Of a DNA stretch of 44,258 nt, positions 33,305 through 40,134 are shown piece after piece. The stretch's first letter is position 1; every line of letters starts with the position of its first letter. The stretch spans positions 1-44,258 of the forward strand of contig JAPOIY010000022.1 in assembly GCA_029978705.1 (NCBI GenBank), given 5' to 3'. A model generated the notes under the pieces. The model worked only from the letters and a program-made list of their open reading frames with translations, searched no databases and had not been told where the DNA came from. A program made the position numbers and the translations under genes. The stretch is from Actinomycetota bacterium. Lineage in GTDB: Bacteria > Actinomycetota > Actinomycetes > S36-B12 > GCA-2699445.

Positions 33305-33310
33305 ACCCTA
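33305..33310 (-). promoter_or_regulatory. -10 hexamer TAGGGT, leaderless spacing, for otsAB
   Basis: TAGGGT on the minus strand, six bases (GAGGGT), then ATG. Fits TANNNT. Confidence 0.6.
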
Positions 33311-33345
33311 TCGTCGCGGCGCCGGGACATGCGGGTCGAGACCGC

Positions 33346-34707
33346 TCACCCGGACCGGACGACGGCCCGGGCCGCCCGCAGTCCGGATCGGTAAGCGCCC
33401 GTGACGGTCGCGAAATGGCGCTTCTCGGTTGCCTCGCCGGCCAGGAACAGCCCCCCGGCGGGCCGGCACAGGTCGTCCCGCATCCGGGGCCGCGAGCCGA
33501 GGGCGTTGAAGGAGTAGGAGCCGAGGGAGAAGGGGTCCTCCGCCCAGCGGGTGACCTGGACCCCCGCGGGAGCCGGCGGGGCGGCGGGCAGAGCACGCCG
33601 GAGGACGGCGAGGGCGGCCGCGACGACGTCGGTGTCACTGCGGCGCTCGCCGCGGCGGGCCTCGGTCGCCGCCGAGAACGCCATGAGGACCGGCTGCCCG
33701 ACCGCGTCGGTGAGGTCGACCCACTCCGTCCACGCCATCTCGGGCTGGGGCAGGAACTCGATCCAGTCGGTGCGCGACGGCCAGAACCGCTCCTCGAACC
33801 GCATCACACACTTGTCCAGCAGGCCCATGCCCAGCTCGGCGACCGCGCGCCGGTGCGCGGCCGGCAACGCCGGCCGGAAGGAGATGCTGTCGGCCTTGAG
33901 AACGCCGAGGGGGACCGTCACCACCACGCGCCGCGCCCGGTATCCACGGCTGCCGGTGGTGACGGTGAACTCCCCGCCGCTGCTCTCCACGGCGGACACC
34001 GGTTCGCCCACCCGCACGTCGACCCCGCGCGCCAGCCAGTCGGGCACGGCCGCATAACCGTCGGGCAGCAGCAGGTCGGGGCCGTGCAGGGCGGCGTCGG
34101 AGTCGAACCACCACGTGGAGGTCTCGCGCAGCGGGCCGCCGTACTCCATCTCGATCTCGCTGGACAGCACGGACCGCACCATGCTCCGGTCCGTCTCCGC
34201 CAGCGTCGCCCAGCCGACCCCGGCGGCGACCGTGCGCCACACCGAGGCGTCCCGGCGGGCCCGCTGCCCCGTGCGGATGATCCGGTGGATCCGGCGGCGC
34301 CAGGCGTCGAGCCGCTCCTCCTCCGCGGCCGACACCGGACCCTGCGCGCCGTACAGCGAGTAACTGGAGTAGTAGGTGGGCACGGTGCGGGCGCCCGCGT
34401 CCGCCGCGATGCGGGTGATCGGGTTGCCGCGGCTGCCGTGGATCCAGGAGGCCCCCAGGTCCACCGGCAGGTCGGGCCACGCCCTGCTGGTGTGGATGCG
34501 GCCCCCGATCCGGTCGCGGGCCTCCAGCACGAGAGTGCGGCGACCGGCCTGCGTCAACTGGCGGGCCGCCGCGAGGCCCGCGACCCCGGCCCCGACCACG
34601 ATGACGTCGTAACCGGGGTCGGAGCGGCGGGCCCACGCGGCGGCGGGCAGCGCGACCGCTGCTGCTGCCGCGCCCGCGAGGAACGTGCGGCGCGTGATCG
34701 GCGTCAT
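33346..34707 (-). CDS. Tat-exported flavin monoamine oxidase family protein
   Basis: A 453-residue FAD amine oxidase. The N-terminus has a twin-arginine signal, ITRRTFLAGAAAAAVALPAA, ending in AWA, so it should be folded with FAD in the cytoplasm and exported. After that come the dinucleotide motif VVGAGVAGLAAARQL (about 40-54), the ARDRIGGR motif, the WIHG substrate region, and the C-terminal FAD motif FLAGEATEKRHFATVTGA (about 420-437). The family oxidises primary or polyamines, sometimes amino acids, to aldehydes with H2O2. The substrate cannot be told. I chose the ATG at 34707; a GTG three codons upstream is possible. The -10 TAGTGT ends 10 bases before the ATG. It lies upstream of otsA on the same strand, but otsA has its own promoter. 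Confidence 0.9.
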   Translation of the reverse strand: MTPITRRTFLAGAAAAAVALPAAAWARRSDPGYDVIVVGAGVAGLAAARQLTQAGRRTLVLEARDRIGGRIHTSRAWPDLPVDLGASWIHGSRGNPITRIAADAGARTVPTYYSSYSLYGAQGPVSAAEEERLDAWRRRIHRIIRTGQRARRDASVWRTVAAGVGWATLAETDRSMVRSVLSSEIEMEYGGPLRETSTWWFDSDAALHGPDLLLPDGYAAVPDWLARGVDVRVGEPVSAVESSGGEFTVTTGSRGYRARRVVVTVPLGVLKADSISFRPALPAAHRRAVAELGMGLLDKCVMRFEERFWPSRTDWIEFLPQPEMAWTEWVDLTDAVGQPVLMAFSAATEARRGERRSDTDVVAAALAVLRRALPAAPPAPAGVQVTRWAEDPFSLGSYSFNALGSRPRMRDDLCRPAGGLFLAGEATEKRHFATVTGAYRSGLRAARAVVRSG

Positions 34708-34717
34708 GTTTGCCACA

Positions 34718-34723
34718 ACACTA
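34718..34723 (-). promoter_or_regulatory. -10 hexamer TAGTGT for the amine oxidase gene
   Basis: TAGTGT ending 10 bases before the ATG at 34707, which implies a leader of only about 3 bases. Near-leaderless. Confidence 0.45.
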
Positions 34724-34809
34724 CGAAGTCATGGATTCCGTCGGCCGTCAACTGCACGGCGATGGCGGCGGACCCCCGCGATCCGGCTAACACGGTGACC
34801 CCGGACTCC

Positions 34810-34827
34810 CGCGGTACGCATACCGCG
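34810..34827 (-). terminator. Hairpin after the DUF6758 gene
   Basis: Perfect 7-base arms CGCGGTA and TACCGCG around the loop CGCA, 11 bases past the stop. The rest of the 131-base gap 34708-34838 shows only the amine oxidase promoter. Confidence 0.6.
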
Positions 34828-34838
34828 CCCGTCCATCC

Positions 34839-35459
34839 TCACCCCTCCGTGAGCCGGGGCAGGAGCGCTCCGGTGGGCAGGTCGGCGACGTCGTGTTCCC
34901 GCAGGTCGACGAGCACGAGGTCGTCGTCGAACGCCGGCCAGGCGCTGTCGGGCCACGAGACGAACCACAACCAGCATCCCGCGGCCTCCCCGACGAAGGC
35001 GCCGCGTCCCGCCGTCGGCAGGTGCCACAGGGGGGTGGGACGGCCCGCGACGCGCGCCTTGGTCGTGGCCGGGCCGGACACGAGGTCGGGTTCGGGTTCA
35101 GCGACTCCGGCCCAGCGGGCACCGAAGCCCGTGCCCGGGGTCTCCGCGACGATGATGACGTCGGCCGGCCCGGCGGCGAGCCCGCGCCCGCTGAACGCCA
35201 TCGCCACTGCCTGGACCGGCTGGCGCCCGCCCCCCACGACCCGCACCCCGGCGAACAGCCACGCGGCCGGCAACGGCCACGGCAGCCAGAACGGCACCTG
35301 CGAACCGGCCGCCAGAGACGCCAGCGCCGCGCTGTTCGGCAGGGCGGGGGCGCGGACCGGCGACACGGGACCGTGCTGGGGGCACTCGTGCTGCTCATGC
35401 ATCACGGTAGGCGGCAGGGTCGCCACACCGCACCTCGGGCAGGTCGTCTCAGTGCTCAT
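34839..35459 (-). CDS. DUF6758 family protein
   Basis: A 206-residue protein of the actinobacterial DUF6758 family, function unknown. It starts with a metal-binding-like head (CPRC at residues 8-11, then HECPQHG near 23), then the family block QVPFWLPWPLPAAWLFAGV and AGRPTPLWHLP in the second half. No membrane segment or catalytic motif is clear. The ATG at 35459 overlaps the stop of the YflT-like gene before it by 11 bases, so the two are co-transcribed. Ends in a perfect hairpin. Confidence 0.85.
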   Translation of the reverse strand: MSTETTCPRCGVATLPPTVMHEQHECPQHGPVSPVRAPALPNSAALASLAAGSQVPFWLPWPLPAAWLFAGVRVVGGGRQPVQAVAMAFSGRGLAAGPADVIIVAETPGTGFGARWAGVAEPEPDLVSGPATTKARVAGRPTPLWHLPTAGRGAFVGEAAGCWLWFVSWPDSAWPAFDDDLVLVDLREHDVADLPTGALLPRLTEG

Positions 35460-35967
35460 CGGGCTCGGGGGGCGGCGGTGTGGCGGGCGGCCAGGACGGG
35501 CCGAGGCCCAGGATCTGCCGGGCCTGTGCCATGACCTCGGCGTCGCACACGACGTCGTATCGGGAGGCCTGCAACGCCTGCCGGGACACGAAGTCCCGGC
35601 GACCGCCGGTGAACGCGTACGACACCATGCCGAACACGATGCCGAAGGCGGCGCCGAACAGCAGCCCCAGGAGCATCAGTTGCAGCGCAGACGACTCCTC
35701 GCTGCCGAAGAAGCTGACGAACAGGCCGATGAGCACGCCGAACCACGCGAAGGTGGCCAGACCGGACAGCGCGGCGCGGCCCCACGACATTCGGCCGAGC
35801 ACGGACTCGACGAGACGCAGGTCGACCCCCACGATCGCCAGGTGCTGCACCGGGAACCGGTTGTCGCTCAGGGTGTCGACTGCCGCCTGGGCCTCGCCGT
35901 ACTTGTCGTAGGAGGCCAGGGTGGGCCGGGAGAGCACGTCCCCCGCGTCGACTCCGCGCATTGCCAT
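35449..35967 (-). CDS. General-stress (YflT-like domain) membrane protein
   Basis: A 172-residue protein with an N-terminal YflT/general-stress domain (YDKYGEAQAAVDTLSD, then FPVQHLAIVGVDL) and two hydrophobic segments (about residues 65-85 and 95-117) containing LLGLLFGAAFGIVFG. The proline-rich C-terminus ends PPPPEPDEH. Members are induced by heat or salt in Bacillus; no molecular function is established. The ATG at 35967 lies 6 bases after TACCGT without a ribosome site, so the mRNA is likely leaderless. It overlaps the DUF6758 gene by 11 bases. Confidence 0.85.
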   Translation of the reverse strand: MAMRGVDAGDVLSRPTLASYDKYGEAQAAVDTLSDNRFPVQHLAIVGVDLRLVESVLGRMSWGRAALSGLATFAWFGVLIGLFVSFFGSEESSALQLMLLGLLFGAAFGIVFGMVSYAFTGGRRDFVSRQALQASRYDVVCDAEVMAQARQILGLGPSWPPATPPPPEPDEH

Positions 35968-35971
35968 AACC

Positions 35972-35999
35972 CCACGGTATCCCGCATCCGGGGCCGTGG
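35972..35999 (-). terminator. Two-stage hairpin after the acyl-CoA dehydrogenase gene
   Basis: Outer arms CCACGG (35972-35977) and CCGTGG (35994-35999), inner arms CCCG and CGGG with loop CATC. It starts 6 bases past the stop. One outer arm overlaps the -10 of the next gene (35974-35979), so terminator and promoter are interleaved. Confidence 0.6.
35974..35979 (-). promoter_or_regulatory. -10 hexamer TACCGT, leaderless spacing, for the YflT-like gene
   Basis: TACCGT on the minus strand, six bases (GGGGTT), then ATG. Fits TANNNT and lies within the upstream gene's terminator arm. Confidence 0.55.
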
Positions 36000-36005
36000 C
36001 GCCGG

Positions 36006-37211
36006 TCAGGTGCGCAGCTTGTACTCCTCGAGCAGGCGCCGCCCGATGATCATGCGCTGAATGTCCGCGGTCCCCTCGCCGATCATCAGCATCGGGGCTT
36101 CGCGGTACAACCGCTCGATCTCGTACTCCTTGGAGTAGCCGTAGCCGCCGTGGATGCGGAAGGAGTCCTCGACGACCTCCTTGCAGTACTCGCTGGCGAG
36201 GTACTTGGCCATCCCGGCCTCGAGGTCGTTACGTTCGCCGGAGTCCTTCTTGCGGGCGGCGCGGACCATCATCAGGTGCGCGGCCTCGACCTTCGTCGCC
36301 ATCTCCGCGAGGCGGAACTGCACCGCCTGGTGCTGGGCGATCGGCTTGCCGAACGTCTCGCGCAGTTGCGAGTACTCGGCCCCCAGTTCGAAGGCCCGCA
36401 GGGCCACCCCGCAGGCGCGCGCGGCCACGTTGACGCGGCCCACCTCGACGCCGTCCATCATCTGGTAGAAACCCTGGCCCGGAGTGCCGCCGAGGAGGCT
36501 GTCCAGCGGCAGTCGCAGGTCCGACATGATCAGCTCGGTGGTGTCGACACCCTTGTAGCCCATCTTGTCGATCTTGCCGGGGATCGTCAGCCCGGGGCGC
36601 ACCTCGCCGAAGCCCTCCGGCTTCTCGATGAGGAACGTGGACATCTTCTTGTAGACGCTCGTCCCCTCGGGGGCGTCGTCGGGGGTGAGCACGAGGACGG
36701 CGACCAACGTCGACGACCCCCCGTTGGTCAGCCACATCTTCTGGCCGTTGAGCACGTACTCGTCGCCGTCGCGCACGGCCTTGCTCTGGATGGCCGCGAC
36801 GTCGGACCCGCAGCCCGGCTCGGACATCGAGAAGGCGCCCCGCACCTCGCCGGTGGCCATCCGGGGCAGGTAGTACGCCTTCTGCTCCTCCGTGCCGTGC
36901 TGCATGATCATGTACGCCACGATGAAGTGGGTGTTGATGACGCCGGACACGCTCATCCAGCCGCGCGCGATCTCTTCCACGACCAGCGCGTAGGTGGTGA
37001 GGGACTCGCCGAGGCCGCCGTACTCCTCGGGAATCATCAGGCCGAACACCCCGAGTTCCTTGAGCCCGTCGACGATGTCCTTGGGGTACTCGTCGGCGTG
37101 TTCGAGGGAGTTGGCGTTGGGGATGATCTCGTTCTCGACGAAGTCGTGGACAGCGCCCAGGATGTCGGTCTGGATGTCGGTCAGATCCTCGGTCTGAGCG
37201 AGGCGCGCCAT
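36006..37211 (-). CDS. Acyl-CoA dehydrogenase
   Basis: A 401-residue FAD acyl-CoA dehydrogenase: N-terminal helical domain, middle beta domain with FSMSEPGCGSD (about residue 132) and WLTNGG, and a C-terminal helical domain with RIHGGYGY (about 353). The catalytic base is the glutamate in IGEGTADIQR (about 380). It oxidises an acyl-CoA to the 2-enoyl-CoA and passes electrons to ETF. Chain preference cannot be read; short/branched- or medium-chain types are most similar. The ATG at 37211 has GGAGGAAGG upstream, a normal leadered start. The 134-base gap 37212-37345 before it holds its leader and a weak palindrome (37279-37290) and no gene that I can see. Confidence 0.94.
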   Translation of the reverse strand: MARLAQTEDLTDIQTDILGAVHDFVENEIIPNANSLEHADEYPKDIVDGLKELGVFGLMIPEEYGGLGESLTTYALVVEEIARGWMSVSGVINTHFIVAYMIMQHGTEEQKAYYLPRMATGEVRGAFSMSEPGCGSDVAAIQSKAVRDGDEYVLNGQKMWLTNGGSSTLVAVLVLTPDDAPEGTSVYKKMSTFLIEKPEGFGEVRPGLTIPGKIDKMGYKGVDTTELIMSDLRLPLDSLLGGTPGQGFYQMMDGVEVGRVNVAARACGVALRAFELGAEYSQLRETFGKPIAQHQAVQFRLAEMATKVEAAHLMMVRAARKKDSGERNDLEAGMAKYLASEYCKEVVEDSFRIHGGYGYSKEYEIERLYREAPMLMIGEGTADIQRMIIGRRLLEEYKLRT

Positions 37212-37345
37212 AGCAGTCCTTCCTCCGGGCCGGTGACCGTGGCGGCCACCGGGGAATGCCTCAGTATCCCCCGGCCGCCGCGGGACCGCGAAACAGGGGG
37301 GCCGCCCGGTGGCGCCTGCGTGGTGTGGGGTTCGTCACGCCGCGG

Positions 37346-37918
37346 TCAGTCGCGGAACGCCTCGCGCACACTCTGCCGCCACTGGGGGGCGGACAACTGG
37401 AGCAGGAGCAGTCCGAGCAGGGCGATGAGGCCGGTGCGGACCGCTTCCCCGGCCGAGCCCTCGGGACTGCCCAGGGACGCACCCTGCCAGCCCGCGTCGA
37501 ACGGGATGAGATTGACGACCGCCACGCCCAGCGCCATCCACAGCCCCACCCCGGCGACCCGCCGGGCTGCCTCGGGGTGGCGCAGCCGGGCCGAGGTGAA
37601 CTGGAACCAGGCCCCCACCAGGAGCATGATCGCGGCCACAGCGGTGGCACCGATCGTGAGGTACATGGTCAGGTTGTCGACACTGGGCGCCGCCGGTCCC
37701 AACATGTTCGTGAGTTCCGGGGAGGCGGGTTCGCTCAGGGTCATGAGGCTGTGCGCGTAGGGGGCGTTGGAGCCGAAGGTGGCGATGTGGCCGGCGGCGG
37801 TGAGCGCCAGGGAGACCCCGCCCAGCAGGCACACGACCCCGAGGAGGACCGGCAGCGCGGCGGGCAGCGCACGGTCGGTGCGGCCGTCCGCGCGCACGAG
37901 ACCGCTGGTGGTGGTCAC
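37346..37918 (-). CDS. Four-helix integral membrane protein, function unknown
   Basis: A 190-residue protein with four strong hydrophobic segments (about residues 22-45, 80-103, 120-140, 155-172) and short charged loops. I do not recognise a family; it has no catalytic motif. A loop of about 30 residues between segments 1 and 2 (TFGSNAPYAHSLMTLSE) would face outside. The GTG at 37918 is chosen because GAGGAGAGTT immediately precedes it; a longer frame to 37987 has no site. It lies downstream of pafC in the same direction, after a 117-base gap with a direct repeat and a hairpin. In many actinobacteria pafBC is followed by tatA and tatC; this is not Tat-like. Confidence 0.75.
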   Translation of the reverse strand: MTTTSGLVRADGRTDRALPAALPVLLGVVCLLGGVSLALTAAGHIATFGSNAPYAHSLMTLSEPASPELTNMLGPAAPSVDNLTMYLTIGATAVAAIMLLVGAWFQFTSARLRHPEAARRVAGVGLWMALGVAVVNLIPFDAGWQGASLGSPEGSAGEAVRTGLIALLGLLLLQLSAPQWRQSVREAFRD

Positions 37919-37945
37919 AACTCTCCTCGGATCGAACGGCGGCCG

Positions 37946-37962
37946 GGGGCACCCGGCGCCCC
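37946..37962 (-). promoter_or_regulatory. Hairpin in the leader of the membrane-protein gene
   Basis: Seven-pair stem (one G-U) with a CGG loop, 28 bases before the start codon; a CACAAT hexamer lies just upstream on the minus strand as a possible -10, which would put the stem at the very 5' end of the mRNA. Confidence 0.35.
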
Positions 37963-37990
37963 TCATTGTGGCGAAGGCGGTCAGCACAGC

Positions 37991-38017
37991 CGCGGTGGCG
38001 CGCCGACGCGGTGGCGC
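37991..38017. repeat. 11-base direct repeat between pafC and the membrane-protein gene
   Basis: CGCGGTGGCGC occurs at 37991-38001 and again at 38007-38017, 16 bases apart. It may be a tandem regulator site or part of a weak terminator (GGCGC with GCGCC). No function assigned. Confidence 0.5.
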
Positions 38018-38035
38018 CGACCGGTCACGGTTCGG

Positions 38036-39004
38036 TCACACGGCGGACAGGCCATGGTGGGCCAGCAGCGCCCGGGCCAGCGCGGCACCGGCGTCGCGGT
38101 ACTCGTCGGGCTGCAGCACGAAGGCGTCCCGGCCGGCGATCACGAGCACCAGTCCCACCCGTTCGGCGACGGGGGGGAGGAACCCCGCGCGCACGGTCAG
38201 GTCGTCGGCGTCGCTGCTGAGCACGGCCGTCGTCTCGGAGAACCGGTCGACCACCCACTGGGTGCGCTGCGGCAGCGACATCTCGACGTCCAGGACTGCC
38301 CGCTCCGCCGCGAGGATCTCCGGCAGACCCGCGGGCCGCTCGAAGGGGTCGGGGAGCAGTTCCGCGCGGGAGATGCGGTCCCCGAGGTACGTGCGCGCGT
38401 GGCCGGCGACCAGGGGCCCGGCATCCACCTCCCAGCCCCGCTGGGTGCGGTGCAGGGCGTAGGGGTGGATGTCGCGCTGCGAGGTGCCGGGCCGCCACGC
38501 GCGCGAGTACTCGATCCGCACGGCCCGCTGCTCGGCCACACCCTGCCGGAGAACGGCAGCCACGGAGTCGTCGCGCGCGCCCTGCGACGTCCCCAGGAAG
38601 GACTCCCCGAGCACCGTCACCGCCTCGCTGAGTACCGCGTTGTCCGGCTCGAGTTCCGCCAGCCCGAGGGCCGCCTCGTAGAGGGCGACCAGTTCGTCGG
38701 CTCGCACGTACTCGACCCCCAGTTCCGCCTCGGGACGGTCGGACACGGCGCGGATGACGGGGGCCTGCTGCGGGTCGGCCTCGTGGCCGTCCGCTGCCAG
38801 GAACTCGATGGCATCCGCCCGGCTGAGGCCCAGCAGCAGTTGGGGGGGCAGGTCCGTGGCGTAGTACTCCAGGATCTCGGTGCGCAGTTGGTCGGGAGCC
38901 ACCCCCAGTTCCGCGGCCACGGTGTCCAGCGGCAGCCCATCGGGGTGTCCGTTGAGGATTGCCATCAGGCGGTGGATGCGGGCGAACGAGTCCAGAGCGG
39001 TCAC
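38036..39004 (-). CDS. pafC: WYL-domain transcriptional regulator PafC
   Basis: A 322-residue WYL-type regulator with an N-terminal winged helix (SFARIHRLMAILNGHPDGLP...VAAELGVAPDQLR), a WYL domain in the middle with EYSRAW and HPYALHRTQRGWEV, and a WCX extension at the C-terminus. In mycobacteria PafB and PafC form a heterodimer that activates most DNA-damage genes independently of LexA/RecA; the WYL domain senses a ligand, proposed to be single-stranded DNA. The GTG at 39004 overlaps the pafB stop by four bases (GTGA). Pup-proteasome genes, which usually precede pafBC, are not in the window. Confidence 0.9.
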   Translation of the reverse strand: MTALDSFARIHRLMAILNGHPDGLPLDTVAAELGVAPDQLRTEILEYYATDLPPQLLLGLSRADAIEFLAADGHEADPQQAPVIRAVSDRPEAELGVEYVRADELVALYEAALGLAELEPDNAVLSEAVTVLGESFLGTSQGARDDSVAAVLRQGVAEQRAVRIEYSRAWRPGTSQRDIHPYALHRTQRGWEVDAGPLVAGHARTYLGDRISRAELLPDPFERPAGLPEILAAERAVLDVEMSLPQRTQWVVDRFSETTAVLSSDADDLTVRAGFLPPVAERVGLVLVIAGRDAFVLQPDEYRDAGAALARALLAHHGLSAV

Positions 39005-39876
39005 GGCAGCGCCTCCCGCAGGAAGTCGGCGAACTGGATGCGCAGCGGCTCCGGGGCGACCAGCCGCACCCGCTCCCCCACCTCCACGAGGCGGGCGAAG
39101 AACGCCCACCGGTTGGTGACGAGATACGTCGACTCGCCACCGTCGCGGTGGCGCGGGGGCCCGAGGAGGTGCGCCACGTCCCGCTCGTACTCGGGCGCCA
39201 CCTGCAGCACGGCGTCGAGGGGTGGATCGACCTGCCACGAGAGGGGGTCCGCGCCGCGCCGCGGGGCGCCGCCGACGTCGCGGGCGCTGCCGGGGGGGCC
39301 GGTGGCGACGTCGGACATGCGGGCCAGGTAGTAGGTGCGGTACTGCCCCGCTGCCCGGTCCACGCCCGACACGGCCCAACCGCCCGGCCCCCGCTGCATG
39401 GCGACCGGGTCCAGTACGCGTTCCCGTCCGTTGTAGCCGAACCGCAGGGCGCAGCGCGCTGTGACCGCGCGCAGCACCGGGTCCACGTCCACGGGCAACG
39501 CGGGGGTGTGCACGTCGAGGTCGGCGACGGCCACCGCGGGCCCCAATTCGTGCACCAGCCGGTCCCGGTCGGACAGGAGGGCCGCCCGCGCCAGTTCCGC
39601 CTGCTGTTCGGGGGTGAAGGCCAGGCGGATGCGGCTGTCCCGGGGCCGCAGCACCCACAGCGCCTCCTGTCCCCGCGCGGCCACGTTCGCGATGTCGACC
39701 CCCACCGCCTGCAGGTCCCGGATGCAGCGGGCCAGCTGTTCGCGGCGGCTCTCCGGGGTCCCGCGGAACCCCACGGCGTCGGCGAGCTCCCCCGCGGGGC
39801 GTCCCGCGGGTCCGGCCGCGGCGAGGATCCCGGTCACCATGACCAGCCGCTGCAGCGGCCGTGGCCCGTCGGTCAT
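39001..39876 (-). CDS. pafB: WYL-domain transcriptional regulator PafB
   Basis: A 291-residue partner of PafC with the same layout: N-terminal winged helix (PLQRLVMVTGILAAAG, ELADAVGFRG), a WYL domain with RFGYNGRERVLDPVAMQR and GGWAVSGVD (about residues 145-185), and a C-terminal extension. PafBC is the RecA-independent activator of DNA repair genes in mycobacteria. The ATG at 39876 has GGAGG 5 bases upstream; the GTG at 39882 would be too close. pafC follows with a GTGA overlap. Upstream, a divergent small gene shares a 114-base region that contains a 20-base inverted repeat (39932-39951), a possible operator for this pair. Confidence 0.9.
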   Translation of the reverse strand: MTDGPRPLQRLVMVTGILAAAGPAGRPAGELADAVGFRGTPESRREQLARCIRDLQAVGVDIANVAARGQEALWVLRPRDSRIRLAFTPEQQAELARAALLSDRDRLVHELGPAVAVADLDVHTPALPVDVDPVLRAVTARCALRFGYNGRERVLDPVAMQRGPGGWAVSGVDRAAGQYRTYYLARMSDVATGPPGSARDVGGAPRRGADPLSWQVDPPLDAVLQVAPEYERDVAHLLGPPRHRDGGESTYLVTNRWAFFARLVEVGERVRLVAPEPLRIQFADFLREALP

Positions 39877-39931
39877 GCGCACCTCCGCGGCTCAGCATGT
39901 CAGGTCGGTCCCGGGAGGCAAGGACTCCGTG

Positions 39932-39951
39932 ATATGTGCATAAGCGCATAT
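39932..39951. promoter_or_regulatory. Inverted repeat between pafB and the 42-residue gene
   Basis: ATATGTGC (39932-39939), ATAA, GCGCATAT (39944-39951): arms match at seven of eight positions. It is one of the few AT-rich sites in the window and ends 7 bases before the -10 CATACT of the small gene, so a bound protein would contact the -35 region. Likely an operator for one or both flanking genes. Confidence 0.6.
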
Positions 39952-39958
39952 GTTGTGC

Positions 39959-39964
39959 CATACT
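39959..39964 (+). promoter_or_regulatory. Probable -10 for the 42-residue gene
   Basis: CATACT (NANNNT) giving a start near 39971 and a leader of about 20 bases carrying the GGGAGGG ribosome site. Confidence 0.45.
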
Positions 39965-39990
39965 GGGGGCAACGATCGGGAGGGATGATC

Positions 39991-40119
39991 ATGTACTCGG
40001 TGAAGGTCCTCGGGAACTCAGCAGGCAGCCTGAACATCAACCACAGCAGTCACAAGGCGGCGCTCAAGCAGGCCATCAAGAACAAGGCCCATCTGCCGCA
40101 CGGCGCGAAGAAGAAGTAG
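39991..40119 (+). CDS. Novel 42-residue basic protein
   Basis: A short gene with strong support: a GGGAGGG ribosome site 6 bases before the ATG at 39991 (an ATG at 39985 is too close), a -10 at 39959, an inverted repeat above the promoter and a terminator hairpin immediately after the stop. The product, MYSVKVLGNSAGSLNINHSS at its start, is very lysine/histidine rich, with HKAALKQAIKNKAH in the second half and a KKK end, so it is strongly basic with an amphipathic helical C-terminal part. No signal peptide, cysteine pair or membrane segment. Codon use is that of the host (AAG, AAC). I recognise no family. It could bind nucleic acid or another partner. Divergent from pafB. Confidence 0.7.
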   Translation: MYSVKVLGNSAGSLNINHSSHKAALKQAIKNKAHLPHGAKKK

Positions 40120-40134
40120 GCAGGCTCAGCCTGC
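40120..40134. terminator. Bidirectional hairpin between the 42-residue gene and the AlkC gene
   Basis: GCAGGC (40120-40125), loop TCA, GCCTGC (40129-40134), perfect arms. The loop is the AlkC stop codon and the first arm starts one base after the small gene's stop. Same design as at 24324-24342. Confidence 0.65.

Noticed and set aside
33415..36060. 880-residue plus-strand frame spanning three minus-strand genes
   Set aside because: It crosses gene boundaries, terminators and promoters of the opposite strand and shows no motifs.
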